Source of the DNA: Sarocladium kiliense
Lineage: Eukaryota > Ascomycota > Sordariomycetes > Hypocreales > Sarocladiaceae
NCBI GenBank assembly: GCA_030734395.1
Contig: JAUZTG010000012.1
Coordinates: 1,178,001-1,242,000 of the forward strand
Length of the DNA: 64,000 bases
Reading direction: 5' to 3'
Shown here: positions 63,165-64,000 of the stretch, piece after piece
How positions within the stretch are numbered: the stretch's first letter is position 1
Layout of the letters: every line of letters starts with the position of its first letter
Translations under genes and position numbers: made by a program
Notes under the pieces: model-generated
What the model saw: the letters and a program-made list of their open reading frames with translations, nothing else
What the model was told of the DNA's origin: nothing
The model's database searches: none

Positions 63165-64000
63165 GATGGCACAGTTTCCCAAACCACAATCCCTCCGCAA
63201 GGCCCTCTGCCAATCCCGTGTCTGCTGCCGACAGGTGCCCGGCCGAGATTGCGCCGCGAAAAGAGCATGAAGATAGCGTCTGTCAGGGCCATTTCATGAT
63301 GAAACAGTCTCAAAAGCTCTGGCGAAAGTTTCAAGTGATACAATCCGCTGCTGTGGTCGCTGGCCAAGTTGGCGCAAAAGTCCAGAAATTAGGTAGAACT
63401 GGGGGTCCTAACCTGCTAGGAGCATGGCGAGGGAGGCAAGGCTGTTCATGATACTCATTAAAAACAAGACAGGCGAGATGTTGCAAGTCCAAATGCTCTG
63501 GAAAGCGGTTGCTATGAAGGTAGGTGGTGTGATACCTTGTTGCTACACATCAATAGCGAAGTCCGTCTGGGCGGATTGACGTCGCGTGGAGTCGCGTCGG
63601 TTGATGATGGAGGCGCGCGGGTGTATCTCCACAATTCTTCGACCCTGCCAGCAGCTGTTCACCATGGGTTTGGGACGAATTCATGCAAAGGCTCAACCCC
63701 TGACTTCCGTCTTTCCTGAGGCATCATGCTTGCCGGACTGGGACGTCAATAGCATAGTGGAACATGACTTTCCGTCTACTCCGAATTTGCTTCCTTTCAT
63801 GCTGCTCTGTAAGCAAGCCTACAGTACATCCCTTCAGCATTGGGGTCCATGCCCGCCTGGCCTACCCGGTAGGCTACCGTTTCTTGCTGCTATCTTGCTG
63901 TGAATTCTTCCTACGCCTTACTTCGATATACCTTAGTTGTTGCAGAGACTGATTGAGAAGTACCTTCAAAACACGAGCTGAGATCTGTGATAACACAACC
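63165..64000. other. Upstream region of the methyltransferase gene to the window edge
   Basis: No gene is supported in the last 836 bases. The frames present are short and overlap. The region should hold the promoter and leader of the methyltransferase gene. Confidence 0.45.

Noticed and set aside
1..64000. CRISPR arrays, operons, ribosome binding sites, insertion sequences or an intact transposon
   Set aside because: The window is fungal nuclear DNA with spliced genes. No array of spaced direct repeats, transposase, reverse transcriptase or integrase frame was seen.

Overview
This window is nuclear DNA of a filamentous ascomycete (Pezizomycotina, most likely a Sordariomycete). The evidence is short introns (about 43-120 bp) with GTAAGT/GTACGT-type donors and CTAAC/CTGAC branch sites, a nuclear gene for ATP synthase subunit 9 with a Neurospora-like precursor, a DIM-2-type DNA methyltransferase, a DASH-complex gene and fungal-type Zn2Cys6, GH27 and intradiol dioxygenase genes. 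There are no operons. Genes lie on both strands, separated by long promoters. The species cannot be named from the sequence alone.

Layout. 0-18 kb is housekeeping: trehalose-6-phosphate synthase (-), tRNA-Ser(CGA) with an intron (+), the nuclear exosome exonuclease RRP6 (+), ATP9 with a six-base last exon (-), a MYST/Sas2-like acetyltransferase (-) and proteasome subunit RPN3 (-). 18-37.5 kb looks more accessory: a sulfotransferase (-), a Zn2Cys6 regulator (-), a secreted GH27 alpha-galactosidase (+), a small membrane protein (-), a cysteine-containing secreted protein (+), an alpha-arrestin (-), an F-box gene broken by one in-frame TGA (-), a long gene-poor gap, an extracellular intradiol dioxygenase (+) and a short-chain dehydrogenase (+).

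37.7-53.5 kb returns to core functions in transcription and the cell cycle: TAF12 (-), an acidic unknown protein (+), a small unknown gene (-) divergent from DASH subunit SPC34 (+), a RING E3 ligase (-) divergent from replication factor SLD2 (+), a four-exon unknown gene (+), Mediator subunit MED9 (+) and tubulin cofactor C (-). 53.5-58.6 kb is repeat-bearing and gene-poor. It holds two inverted arrays of a 12-bp minisatellite, one uncertain gene, and a small membrane-protein gene followed in frame by two stops. 58.6-63.2 kb is one large intronless gene for a BAH-domain DNA cytosine methyltransferase (dim-2 type).

Exon structures were read by eye from splice signals and protein continuity, and every multi-exon model adds up to an open frame. 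No novel multi-gene system could be demonstrated. The most unusual features are the inverted 12-bp minisatellite (with a related patch 32 kb away), the nonsense-interrupted F-box and membrane-protein genes, the two-codon exon of ATP9, and a 28-bp near-perfect palindrome upstream of the sulfotransferase.
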